A stretch of DNA of 64,000 nucleotides from Oscillospiraceae bacterium MB24-C1 (GTDB lineage Bacteria; Bacillota; Clostridia; Oscillospirales; Ruminococcaceae): the NCBI GenBank assembly GCA_030913685.1, contig CP133187.1:1079501-1143500 (forward strand), written 5' to 3'. How positions within the stretch are numbered: the first letter of the stretch is position 1; every line of letters begins with the position of its first letter. The position numbers and the translations under genes were made by a program. The notes beneath the pieces were generated by a model. It was given only the letters and a program-made list of their open reading frames with translations. It searched no databases and was not told the origin of the DNA. Below, piece by piece: positions 8,703 through 16,962 of the stretch.

Positions 8703-10183
8703 TAAATAAAATCCGGCTTCGGCTCACGCTTTATTTTGTGGCCTCTTTTTTACTGTTCTCCACCATTATAGGTGTAATATTCTTCTTCCTTTTTTCGTCT
8801 CACAGCGCCAACATACACAAAGCAGAGCTTGAGAAACGCGCGACAAATATTGCCGAGACAATAGTCGGGTTTAATCAAAACAATATGGGACACGGGCAGG
8901 GCATGTCGAGCTCGGGGATGGGCTATGGCGTCTATCTGCGCTTTATTGAAGACATTGCCATGAGCGATGTTTGGCTTGTTGACAGCAACATGGCGCAAAT
9001 CACGCGCGGCCATGAACAAACAAGCCTTTCTTGTCAGGAATTGCCTTTAGGCGCGGAGGAAGTTGTTAAAAAAGCTTTAGCTGGGCAGACGTCTTTCAGC
9101 GAAAACTTCAGCCCGCTTCTCAATACGCCAACCATCACCGTCGCGACGCCCATCGTGTTGAAAAATGGCACTATTGCCGGAGCGGTGTTACTGCATTCGC
9201 AGATTGAAGACATTGTGAATGCCGCAAACAGTGGGCTGCTCATTCTGCTACTGAGTATGACCATCGCCATTGTCATTTCGTTTTTTGTGGCCGGGCTGCT
9301 CTCTAACCGCTTTACCATGCCGCTTAATAAAATGAAAACAGCCGCTGTAAAAATCAGCGGTGGAGACTATGCAGTCAAAACTGGCGTGGCGCAAAATGAT
9401 GAGATGGGCGAACTGGCGGTGGCACTGGATGATATGGCCGAAAAACTTGGGGCAGCGTCAATGGAAAGCGCCAAGCTCGATCAGCTCCGACGTGATTTTG
9501 TGGCGAACATCTCCCATGAGCTGCGCACCCCGATCACCGTGCTGCGCGGTTCGCTAGAAGCGTTGTGCGAAGGTATTGTAACGGAGCCTGCCATGGTCAA
9601 TGATTACCACCATCACATGCTGTCCGAAAGCATCCATATGCAGCGGCTTGTATCCGACCTGCTCGATCTGTCGCGACTGCAAAACCCCGACCTGGCCATC
9701 GACATGCAGGCCGTCGATCTCAATGCGCTTACGGATGACGTCGCACGCAGCATCCGACATGTGGCGGAAGGTAAAAATGTCTCGGTACGCTTTCCCAGTT
9801 CCGGCGAGCGCTTTATTGTGTTCGGAGATTACGGCAGATTGCGGCAGTTGGTTTTGATTTTGTTGGATAACGCAGTCAAATTTTCGCCTGAAAACGGGGC
9901 GGTGGAAGTTGTTCTTTCAAGTGTTGACAATAAGGTGGTCTTATCTGTCTGCGACCAAGGCCCCGGAATCGCAGCACAAGACTTGCCGTATATCTTTGAA
10001 CGCTTTTATAAACAGCGTTCAGAACAAAATAAAAACGGCACCGGTCTCGGTCTGGCAATTGCAAAGCAGATAGCGGACAGGCACCACGCCGTCATGGAGG
10101 CAACAAACAGGCCGAACCGCGGCGCAGAATTTACTCTCACGATTCGTAAATGGACCGATATAACAGCTCAGACGGAACAATGA
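8699..10183 (+). CDS. membrane sensor histidine kinase
   Basis: 494 residues. Transmembrane segments at about 10-33 and 178-201 flank an extracytoplasmic sensor of about 145 residues that includes a Met/His/Gly-rich loop (about 60-77). A HAMP domain (about 202-255) precedes the H-box with H273 in ISHELRTP. The ATPase domain shows N, G1 (DQGPGI), F (FERFYK) and G2 (GTGLGLAI) boxes. Partner of the preceding response regulator. The Met/His content of the sensor loop would suit a metal ligand, but this is only a guess. Confidence 0.93.
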   Translation: MINKIRLRLTLYFVASFLLFSTIIGVIFFFLFSSHSANIHKAELEKRATNIAETIVGFNQNNMGHGQGMSSSGMGYGVYLRFIEDIAMSDVWLVDSNMAQITRGHEQTSLSCQELPLGAEEVVKKALAGQTSFSENFSPLLNTPTITVATPIVLKNGTIAGAVLLHSQIEDIVNAANSGLLILLLSMTIAIVISFFVAGLLSNRFTMPLNKMKTAAVKISGGDYAVKTGVAQNDEMGELAVALDDMAEKLGAASMESAKLDQLRRDFVANISHELRTPITVLRGSLEALCEGIVTEPAMVNDYHHHMLSESIHMQRLVSDLLDLSRLQNPDLAIDMQAVDLNALTDDVARSIRHVAEGKNVSVRFPSSGERFIVFGDYGRLRQLVLILLDNAVKFSPENGAVEVVLSSVDNKVVLSVCDQGPGIAAQDLPYIFERFYKQRSEQNKNGTGLGLAIAKQIADRHHAVMEATNRPNRGAEFTLTIRKWTDITAQTEQ

Positions 10184-10196
10184 TGCCGCAAATGCA

Positions 10197-10226
10197 TTGA
10201 GAATATAAGCCCAAAAACAGTATAAT
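10197..10226 (+). promoter_or_regulatory. promoter of the HAD hydrolase gene
   Basis: TTGAGA (10197-10202), an 18-nt spacer and a perfect TATAAT (10221-10226), 27 nt before the TTG start. Confidence 0.65.
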
Positions 10227-10252
10227 GATACTTATACAAAGGGGGTATCATT

Positions 10253-10867
10253 TTGATTAAGAATATCGTATTTGACATGGGCATGGTCCTAATCGACTAT
10301 GCGCCGATGAATGTATGCCGAAAATTCACCGATAACGAACAGGATGCAATTGCGGTTGCCAACGCACTGTTTGACAGCGATGAGTGGGTTTTGGTTGACA
10401 AGGGGGCCATAACTGAGGACGTACTATTAATGGCCGCACAAGACAAACTAGAAACCAAGGCACAGAAAGAAGCTGCGACGCAATGCCTACTGCATTGGCA
10501 CGACTATGCGCTGACACCCAAGAAGGGTATGGAGCAGGTTGTCGAAATGGTCAAGGATAAAGGATATGGTGTCTATCTGCTCTCTAACACCAGTATGCGC
10601 GTCCATGCCTTTAAACATATCATTCCGGGTATTACACTTTTTGATGGTACCATTATCTCAGCGGAGGAAAAGTGTGGCAAGCCCGACCGAGAAATATATC
10701 AAAAACTATTTGACAAATATTCGCTCAAACCCGAGGAATGCTTTTTCATCGACGATGTACAGGCGAATATTGATGGTGCAAGAAGCTGCGGCATGGCGGG
10801 TTATTGCTTTTTAGACGGTGATGTCGAACGACTAAAGCAAACGTTAGATCGACTTTTTAATGCTTGA
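10253..10867 (+). CDS. HAD-superfamily hydrolase (subfamily IA, YihX-like)
   Basis: 204 residues from a TTG start with GGGGG 7 nt upstream. Motif I is FDMGMVLID with nucleophile D8; motif II is LLSNTS; the motif III lysine is in CGKPDREIY; motif IV is FFIDD. Gly at the +2 position of motif I, in place of the usual Asp, is normal for the YihX-like branch, which includes glucose-1-phosphate phosphatases. Likely a cytoplasmic sugar or small-metabolite phosphatase. It faces the sugar-phosphate-like cluster across a shared terminator, which fits but does not prove a role in sugar-phosphate metabolism. Confidence 0.85.
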   Translation: MIKNIVFDMGMVLIDYAPMNVCRKFTDNEQDAIAVANALFDSDEWVLVDKGAITEDVLLMAAQDKLETKAQKEAATQCLLHWHDYALTPKKGMEQVVEMVKDKGYGVYLLSNTSMRVHAFKHIIPGITLFDGTIISAEEKCGKPDREIYQKLFDKYSLKPEECFFIDDVQANIDGARSCGMAGYCFLDGDVERLKQTLDRLFNA

Positions 10868-10895
10868 ACCAACCGCAGCTAATAGATAAACATAG

Positions 10896-10943
10896 ACGGA
10901 ACCGCAGAGTAAAGCTCTTAAAAGCTTTACTCTGCGGTTCCGT
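10896..10943. terminator. bidirectional terminator between the HAD gene and the AraC-type regulator
   Basis: Perfect 21-bp stem (10896-10916 with 10923-10943) and a 6-nt loop, followed by a TTTT run on the plus strand. Confidence 0.85.
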
Positions 10944-10996
10944 TTTAATATTACCAAAGTTTCAATGGCGATATTCGAATTGCCGATGCAACAGCA

Positions 10997-11749
10997 TCAT
11001 TGGCAGTGGCGCTGATATTCCGACGGGGACATACCGATCGCTTTTTTAAAGGTGCTACTAAAATAGGCGATATCCCTATAACCGACCTTTTCAGTCACCT
11101 CATAGACCCTGTTTCGGCAATCGCGCAGCATTTGCATGGCGGCGTGTAGGCGGTAATTAACAATGTAGGAGGAAACGGTATAGGCCGTCTCCCTTTTAAA
11201 AATATGGTTGAGATGACTGTTGCTGATACTCAACGCATTGGCAATGCTTCCGGCGGTTATCTCAGGGTCACTATAGTTTTGTGCAATAAAGTTGAGCGCC
11301 TCCATCACATACTTGTTTTTTGCCGTTTGAGAAACTTTGCGTATGCAGCTGGCGGGTTCATATTCTACCGTGTCTTCACTCTTATTCGAGACTATTTTTT
11401 GAATAGCTTGCTCAAGGTCGCCATCGTGGAATGGCTTTAATAGATAATCCACAGCGCCAAGCTTGATGGCTGATTGCGCGTAAGCAAAGCTGCTATAGGC
11501 CGTCAGAATAATAACGTATGCCGTGTTCCCCCGCTCGCGCAGCAGGCGAACCATTTCGATTCCGTCCATTTTAGGCATCTTAATATCGGTAATGATAATG
11601 TCCGGATTAAAGCGCTCAACCTCTTTAATGCCGTCCTCTCCGTTTGTTGCCTCTCCCACAACAACACAGCCCAACGTGGCCCAATCGACAGCCAGAACGA
11701 TTCCACGCCGCACCAGTTCTTCATCTTCAACAACGACGATCTTTAGCAT
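10997..11749 (-). CDS. AraC-type response regulator (YesN/HptR-like)
   Basis: 250 residues from the ATG at 11749, which has GAGG 6-7 nt upstream; longer starts run into the kinase gene. Receiver domain with phospho-acceptor D55 (IIITDIKMP) and LKPF lysine at about 1-120; C-terminal AraC/XylS helix-turn-helix pair at about 150-250, ending in VGYRDIAYFSSTFKKAIGMSPSEY. Gene order (binding protein, YesM-like kinase, this regulator) matches the staphylococcal hexose-phosphate sensing system HptA-HptS-HptR. Probably activates the ABC transporter genes upstream in the same direction. Confidence 0.9.
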   Translation of the reverse strand: MLKIVVVEDEELVRRGIVLAVDWATLGCVVVGEATNGEDGIKEVERFNPDIIITDIKMPKMDGIEMVRLLRERGNTAYVIILTAYSSFAYAQSAIKLGAVDYLLKPFHDGDLEQAIQKIVSNKSEDTVEYEPASCIRKVSQTAKNKYVMEALNFIAQNYSDPEITAGSIANALSISNSHLNHIFKRETAYTVSSYIVNYRLHAAMQMLRDCRNRVYEVTEKVGYRDIAYFSSTFKKAIGMSPSEYQRHCQ

Positions 11750-11763
11750 AGACTGCCTCACTT

Positions 11764-13452
11764 TCACACAATAGGGATGGTCATGCGTATCGAAGTACCT
11801 TGAGTATTCGCCTGCACAATTTTGAGCCCGCGGTCTTCGCCATAGTTCATCCGCAGGATAGCATCGATGTTATAAAGTCCAAGATGGCTTTTGGTCGGCG
11901 CCTCACGCGAGAGAAAGCGCTCGATGCTCTCTTCCGACATACCGCAGCCATCGTCAGAAACGGTGATAACCAAATCAGAGACAACGCGCTGCGCCTCCAG
12001 TAAGATATGCCCCCCTGAACAATCCTCAAAACCGTGGATAATGGCGTTTTCCACGAGCGGCTGCAACAAAAGCTTCGGCAAGCAAATGTCCTTTAACGCA
12101 TCATCGATGGCTACTTCATATTCAAACTTATCTCTAAATCTTATCTTTTGAATCTCAACATACCGCTCAAGCAGATTGAGTTCTTCTCTGAGTGTTACGA
12201 ATTCTTTGCTGGAGATGCTTTGGCGCAACACGTCAGCGAGATCGGTTGCGATTGTTGCAATCTCCGGAATTGCATTGATCTTCCCCATCCACTTGATTGT
12301 ATCAAGCGTGTTATATAAAAAATGGGGGTTCAGCTGCGCTTGCATCATTCTGATCCGGGCATCATTCAGTTGCTTTTGGCGTCCGAGTGATTCTGCAAGA
12401 TGTCTCTTCAGCCGCTTGACCATGTGGTTAAATCGCCCCGCCAGCTGCCCTAGCTCATCGGTTCGGTCATTTTCAATGCGAACGTCTAAATTTCCGTTTT
12501 CAACTTCTGACATGGCATCATTAAGTGCCTTGACGGGCTGAAAAAACTGGTCGCTCATATGCGCGGCAAAAGCAATGCACATAAAAATGGAGAATATCAT
12601 CATAACACCCGCAATTAAAAACAGGCTGTTGAGTGTTTTACCCACCAGAGGCTTTAACTGTTGTATCAAAATAAAAAGCCCCGATCGGTCATTCTGCCTG
12701 ACCTGATAGATATAGTCATTGCTCGAATCCGAAAGCGGAAGACCTCGTAATATTTGCGTCCGTAAAAGCGGAAGCAACTGGTCACTCAGTACGCTATTAG
12801 AGCAGTAGATGGGTTGCCACAAGCTATTCAATATAGCGATATTGCCTGTTTGACCATATTTTCCGTTGAGCAACCTTTCAAAGTTCTGGTTGCGCATTGA
12901 CATGACGACATAGCCTAGAATGTTGTCGTCCGATTTTATCGCTAAAGCCGAACGCAAACGCTCTTGGTTGCCGTTTTGGCTGCTGGTGTAGACGCTACGG
13001 TAAACGACACCCCCTTGAGTTTTAGCGGCATAAAGAATGCCCCAGTCGGTCGATAGAAAAGCGCTGGCTGAGCTCATTGCAGTGGAATATAACCGTGTGC
13101 CGTTAATATCATAAACTGAAAAATCAGCGTCGCTACGCAGCTGGGCACAGGTGTTATAAAGGGTTCCGTAAATGTCCTGTGACGAAACCAGTGCTTTACC
13201 CTTAAGCTTATTTATCACGAGCGAGCTTTGTCCTATCGTGACCATAACCTGCTCACAGTCGGCAAAAAGCCGGTCTGTGTCCTCGGATATAGCGGCTATT
13301 TGCATTGCGGCAGATTCTTGTGCTTCGCTGATTAAAGCAATCTTAAAAACACTCAGCATTAAAAAGGTGCAAGCAAAAAGCGGAATAATACCAATTAGGA
13401 GAAAGCCATAGAGCAACTTGGTACGAAAGGATGCTTTCAGAAGCTTTTTCAT
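11764..13452 (-). CDS. sensor histidine kinase (YesM/HptS-like)
   Basis: 562 residues from the ATG at 13452 (GGAGG 8-9 nt upstream). That start overlaps the stop of the preceding binding-protein gene as ATGA, so the two are coupled. Two transmembrane segments (about 13-35 and 270-295) bracket a large extracellular sensor. HAMP follows, then a His_kinase-type dimerisation motif with AQLNPHFLYNTLDTI and a HATPase domain (VENAIIHG, DDGCGM). With the lipoprotein it probably forms a receptor that senses an extracellular ligand and phosphorylates the AraC-type regulator. Confidence 0.9.
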   Translation of the reverse strand: MKKLLKASFRTKLLYGFLLIGIIPLFACTFLMLSVFKIALISEAQESAAMQIAAISEDTDRLFADCEQVMVTIGQSSLVINKLKGKALVSSQDIYGTLYNTCAQLRSDADFSVYDINGTRLYSTAMSSASAFLSTDWGILYAAKTQGGVVYRSVYTSSQNGNQERLRSALAIKSDDNILGYVVMSMRNQNFERLLNGKYGQTGNIAILNSLWQPIYCSNSVLSDQLLPLLRTQILRGLPLSDSSNDYIYQVRQNDRSGLFILIQQLKPLVGKTLNSLFLIAGVMMIFSIFMCIAFAAHMSDQFFQPVKALNDAMSEVENGNLDVRIENDRTDELGQLAGRFNHMVKRLKRHLAESLGRQKQLNDARIRMMQAQLNPHFLYNTLDTIKWMGKINAIPEIATIATDLADVLRQSISSKEFVTLREELNLLERYVEIQKIRFRDKFEYEVAIDDALKDICLPKLLLQPLVENAIIHGFEDCSGGHILLEAQRVVSDLVITVSDDGCGMSEESIERFLSREAPTKSHLGLYNIDAILRMNYGEDRGLKIVQANTQGTSIRMTIPIV

Positions 13453-14468
13453 TTGGGCGCCTCCATAAAAAGCGCCAACCATCTTTGGCTGAATGTCTCT
13501 TTCTGCTCGCTGGCCCATTGGATATCGTAATCTATAATTTTTATTTTTTCCTCGGTTATCATGTTGTCCCGCACGTCAACATCGGTTCGAACCGAACGGC
13601 GAAAATGCTTTTCGGCTATCATTTTCTGTACCTCATGGCTGCTGACAAAATCTAAAAATAACTTTGCGTTCTCCGGGTGGGGTGCGTTTTTAATAATCGC
13701 GCTGCCGTCAGGCACAGCACTGGTTCCTTCTATGGGGTAAACAATGCCGATATCGGCCCCTTCTGCTATGCGTTTCAACGCAATTTCCTCCAGGGTTATT
13801 CCCAGATACATGCTTCCGTTTTCGACTTTTTCTATGACATCCCCCGATTTAGGCAGCAGGTTGTTCTTCAGGTTATCGGCAAAACGCTCGACAACGGTTG
13901 GTTGAACCTTACCCAAACATTGTATCATGGTCATGACGGCGGTATAGCTTGAGCCAGAAGTGTTGGGATCGGCGAAAGCAATCTTCCCCCGCCATTGCTC
14001 CAGCAGAAGGTCACGCCATCCTGTCACTTCGTTTTGCGCCACCAGCTTTTTGTTATAAATAATCACCATTGGAATAACCGAAAAGGGCGTCCACAGATTG
14101 TCTTCGGGAATCAGACTCTTTTTTATGTAGGCTAACTGATCGCATTCATAAGGCTCAAAGCAATCCGAACAAGCCCTCAGGCTCTCGATGCCGCCACCGA
14201 ACATGAGGTCAGCCACCGGTGCGTCCTTTTCCGATTCAATCCGCTCAAGTATCTCGCTGGTGCCGCCGTCTAGTATCTGTACCCATATACCGGTGCGTTC
14301 TCCAAACTCTTTGATAATAGGGCCATAGATTTCCTGCTTGTGAGAGGTGTAAACGACCAGACGCGCGTCCTCATTTGGAGAAAACGTGTATTCCGCTGCG
14401 CCTTTCGAACCACAAGACCCAAGCAGCACAGTTGCTGTCAAAAATAATGCCAGTATCTTGGTTTGCAT
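13449..14468 (-). CDS. solute-binding lipoprotein of a three-component sensor (HptA/AfuA-like)
   Basis: 339 residues with a lipoprotein signal peptide and lipobox LGSC. The fold is that of Fe(III)/sugar-phosphate-type binding proteins (LVVYTSHKQEIYGPIIKEF, GGTSEIL..IESE). It has no permease or ATPase directly with it and is instead fused by a 4-bp overlap to a YesM-type kinase gene, so it more likely presents ligand to the kinase than feeds a transporter. Homologues are often labelled iron transporters; the HptRSA context points to a phosphorylated sugar instead. Ligand unproven. Confidence 0.82.
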   Translation of the reverse strand: MQTKILALFLTATVLLGSCGSKGAAEYTFSPNEDARLVVYTSHKQEIYGPIIKEFGERTGIWVQILDGGTSEILERIESEKDAPVADLMFGGGIESLRACSDCFEPYECDQLAYIKKSLIPEDNLWTPFSVIPMVIIYNKKLVAQNEVTGWRDLLLEQWRGKIAFADPNTSGSSYTAVMTMIQCLGKVQPTVVERFADNLKNNLLPKSGDVIEKVENGSMYLGITLEEIALKRIAEGADIGIVYPIEGTSAVPDGSAIIKNAPHPENAKLFLDFVSSHEVQKMIAEKHFRRSVRTDVDVRDNMITEEKIKIIDYDIQWASEQKETFSQRWLALFMEAPK

Positions 14469-14579
14469 AGCATACTCCTTGAAAGCGTCATAAGTGCAAA
14501 GCGAATGATTCTCATCTTGTTATCATCTTAGCATGATTTTAATTTTTCACAAAAGGTTTTCATGTAATTATTTAAGTTT

Positions 14580-15224
14580 TTAATTAAATCTAGCCAGACA
14601 AGTTGGTATATCAGAAAAGTGGGACAATGATACATCCGCCAGTTCACTGGATACGGCTTCCCCAATCGCCAGCGCAATAAAGCCGCCTGTCTTGGCCGCT
14701 GCTATTCCCGCATGGGCATCCTCGACGACGGCCGCATCTTTCGGCGTCACCCCCAAAAGTGTCGCAGCCTTGAAAAACACTTCAGGGTTAGGCTTGGCCT
14801 TTGTAATCATTGTGCCGTCTACCACGGCGTCAAAATAAGAATATACCCCTGTTCTTTCAAGAATAAAGCGGGCATTTTTACTGCTGCTGCCCACCCCAAG
14901 GCGAAGTCCTTTTTGTTTTAGCGAGTCAAGGGTGTTCAAAACCTCTTGCGTAACATCCGCCGGCGTCATGCGCGCAATCAGTGCTTTGTAAGTATCATTC
15001 TTCCTTTCAGCCAAATGGATTTTTTGTTCGGCTGAATATGCTTGCCTTGAATTTTTTAAAATGTGTTCGAGACTATCCATTCGCGAAAGTCCGCGCAGAC
15101 GTTGATTACACGTCTCGTTAAACGGTATAGCCAATTCGTCTGCAAGTGCTTTCCACGCTATATAATGAAACTGGTCGGTGTGCACCAAGACACCGTCAAG
15201 GTCAAAAATTACAGCCCTTATCAT
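14580..15224 (-). CDS. pgmB: beta-phosphoglucomutase-like HAD enzyme
   Basis: 214 residues from the ATG at 15224 with GGAG 5 nt upstream. Motif I FDLDGVLVHTDQFHY carries both catalytic Asp residues; the cap domain has RLRGLSRMDSL typical of beta-phosphoglucomutase; motif II is GSSSKN; the lysine is in KAKPNPE; motif IV is VVEDAHAG. It interconverts beta-glucose-1-phosphate and glucose-6-phosphate. Its position between an ABC transporter and a sugar-phosphate-like sensor supports a sugar-phosphate uptake module. Other sugar phosphates are possible substrates. Confidence 0.85.
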   Translation of the reverse strand: MIRAVIFDLDGVLVHTDQFHYIAWKALADELAIPFNETCNQRLRGLSRMDSLEHILKNSRQAYSAEQKIHLAERKNDTYKALIARMTPADVTQEVLNTLDSLKQKGLRLGVGSSSKNARFILERTGVYSYFDAVVDGTMITKAKPNPEVFFKAATLLGVTPKDAAVVEDAHAGIAAAKTGGFIALAIGEAVSSELADVSLSHFSDIPTCLARFN

Positions 15225-15271
15225 AGCAACTCCATTCATTTGACATTACAAAAGAAACATTCAAGCACAAG

Positions 15272-15308
15272 GATAGGACTGTCTCAGTTAACCCGTGGCA
15301 GTCCTATC
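15272..15308 (-). terminator. hairpin between the ABC ATPase gene and pgmB
   Basis: 10-bp perfect stem (15272-15281 with 15299-15308) starting 6 nt after the ATPase stop. No T run follows, so it may protect or process the mRNA or terminate only partly. Confidence 0.5.
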
Positions 15309-15314
15309 TATTGG

Positions 15315-16961
15315 TTATTTCATTTTAAGAGTACCTGAAGTAATCATTTTACCGTTTTTGCGACTAAAAAGAACAATGGCATCGCCGCCAAAATCCAGCC
15401 TTACCTTTTGTCCAATCTGGTAGAGGACACCACCAAATACCACGCCCGTCAGCAGAAAATCCCCCACTTTAATTTTAACGGTGGTTTCCATACCGGTAGG
15501 CATCGCACTGTATATTTCCCCTTCAAGAGCGCCATTATCGCTCAGGTGAATAAATTCCGGCCTGACGCCGATCACAAAATCGTCGTTAGAGGCAGCATAT
15601 TCATCCTCCAGCAACTCAGTCGCGTTCACCCTTGCGATATGGTACCTAAAAGCGGTATCCTTGTTCCCTTTTTCGACGTTCTTTTTATCTCCCTGTCTTT
15701 TTCGCTCCGCCTCGAGCCGCTCACTGTCCAATTGGTCAGCGTTTTGGTACCATGCCTCAAGGCTTAGTTTTCGCTCTGGTATAAAGGACGCTGAGGCGCT
15801 TTCAAAAATGGTCATTGAGATTGAACCATCATTCTGCTGGCTGCCCTTTGCTTCAATAAAATTGATAGCGGGGTTACCGACAAAATCGGCGACAAATAGG
15901 TTGTTGGGCTTGTTATACACGTCGAGTGGCGCATCATATTGCTGTAAAACGCCGTTGTCGATCAAACAGATACTGGTTGCAAGGGTCATTGCTTCCATCT
16001 GATCGTGTGTGACGTAAATAAAGGTGCTTCCGGTGTCAATATGTAGTCTTTGTAGCTCAGAGCGCATTTCAAGGCGTAGTTTGGCGTCTAGGTTCGAGAG
16101 CGGCTCATCCATGAAAAGAACGGTCGGCTCGGGTGCCAGTGTACGGGCGATGGCGACGCGCTGCTGCTGTCCGCCCGAAAGCTCGCTGGGGTATCGGTCC
16201 ATAAACATGCCGATTTTTACGATTCGCGAAACACGGCGCACAATCAAATCAATTTCTTCATCAGTGAGCTTTCTATTCTGCTTGAGCACCTGACCGTTCT
16301 TTGTCAGCTCAAATTTTTCATTGAGCTCAATGCTTTCCGCACTATATTTTTTCTTAGTGTTTTCGATTTGGGCTTCTAACTCGACGATGTGCGCTTTAGC
16401 CACCACATCAGCATTTAGCGCTTCGTTGAGCTTATAGCCCAACAGCGTTTTAGCCGTGTAGACCGAAATTTCATAGCTGTCAATCACCTTGACGAGCGCA
16501 CGGGCTAGGTCAATTTTGCCCTTTTTATCCTTACATTCATCAATGGTCCTGACGACATCGGCAGATTTTTTGAGAATCTTGATGAGCGTATCCGCCTTGC
16601 GGGATTCAAAATCAATCTTCGACATCTCTTCCTTGATATTACTTAGGCCGAATGAGATATTTTGATAGACCGTCATATTTGGCCACAACGCATAGTTCTG
16701 GAACAGAAAACCTACGCGTCTTTTGTTTGGAGGAACGTTGATTCCCAACTCGCTGTCAAATACCGTGACGCCGCCGATGGTAATTTTCCCGCTCGTGGGG
16801 GTCTCAAGGCCTGCGATCATGCGCAGCGTGGTGGTCTTGCCGCAGCCCGAGGGCCCCAGCAACGTAACAAAAGCATTATCCTTGATGACAAGATTGAGGT
16901 TGTCGACGGCATAAAACTTATCCCATCTTTTTGTAATGTTACTCAGCACGATTTCAGGCAT
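15315..16961 (-). CDS. ABC transporter ATP-binding protein with a large insertion in the helical domain
   Basis: 548 residues from the ATG at 16961 (GGAGG upstream, 1 nt after the permease stop). Walker A GPSGCGKT (36-43), Q-loop Q88, signature LSGGQ (261-265), Walker B LFMDE (282-286) and an H-loop THD are all intact. It is about 200 residues longer than usual FbpC/PotA-type subunits. Residues about 110-236 form an extra Lys/Glu-rich, partly coiled-coil-like block between Q-loop and signature, and a second extra charged block interrupts the C-terminal regulatory region at about 405-450. Energises the adjacent fused permease. Confidence 0.9.
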   Translation of the reverse strand: MPEIVLSNITKRWDKFYAVDNLNLVIKDNAFVTLLGPSGCGKTTTLRMIAGLETPTSGKITIGGVTVFDSELGINVPPNKRRVGFLFQNYALWPNMTVYQNISFGLSNIKEEMSKIDFESRKADTLIKILKKSADVVRTIDECKDKKGKIDLARALVKVIDSYEISVYTAKTLLGYKLNEALNADVVAKAHIVELEAQIENTKKKYSAESIELNEKFELTKNGQVLKQNRKLTDEEIDLIVRRVSRIVKIGMFMDRYPSELSGGQQQRVAIARTLAPEPTVLFMDEPLSNLDAKLRLEMRSELQRLHIDTGSTFIYVTHDQMEAMTLATSICLIDNGVLQQYDAPLDVYNKPNNLFVADFVGNPAINFIEAKGSQQNDGSISMTIFESASASFIPERKLSLEAWYQNADQLDSERLEAERKRQGDKKNVEKGNKDTAFRYHIARVNATELLEDEYAASNDDFVIGVRPEFIHLSDNGALEGEIYSAMPTGMETTVKIKVGDFLLTGVVFGGVLYQIGQKVRLDFGGDAIVLFSRKNGKMITSGTLKMK

Positions 16962-16962
16962 A

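Noticed and set aside
13449-14468. Annotation as an iron(III) transporter component
   Set aside because: Coupled to a YesM/YesN pair rather than a permease; the context fits HptA-like sensing better.
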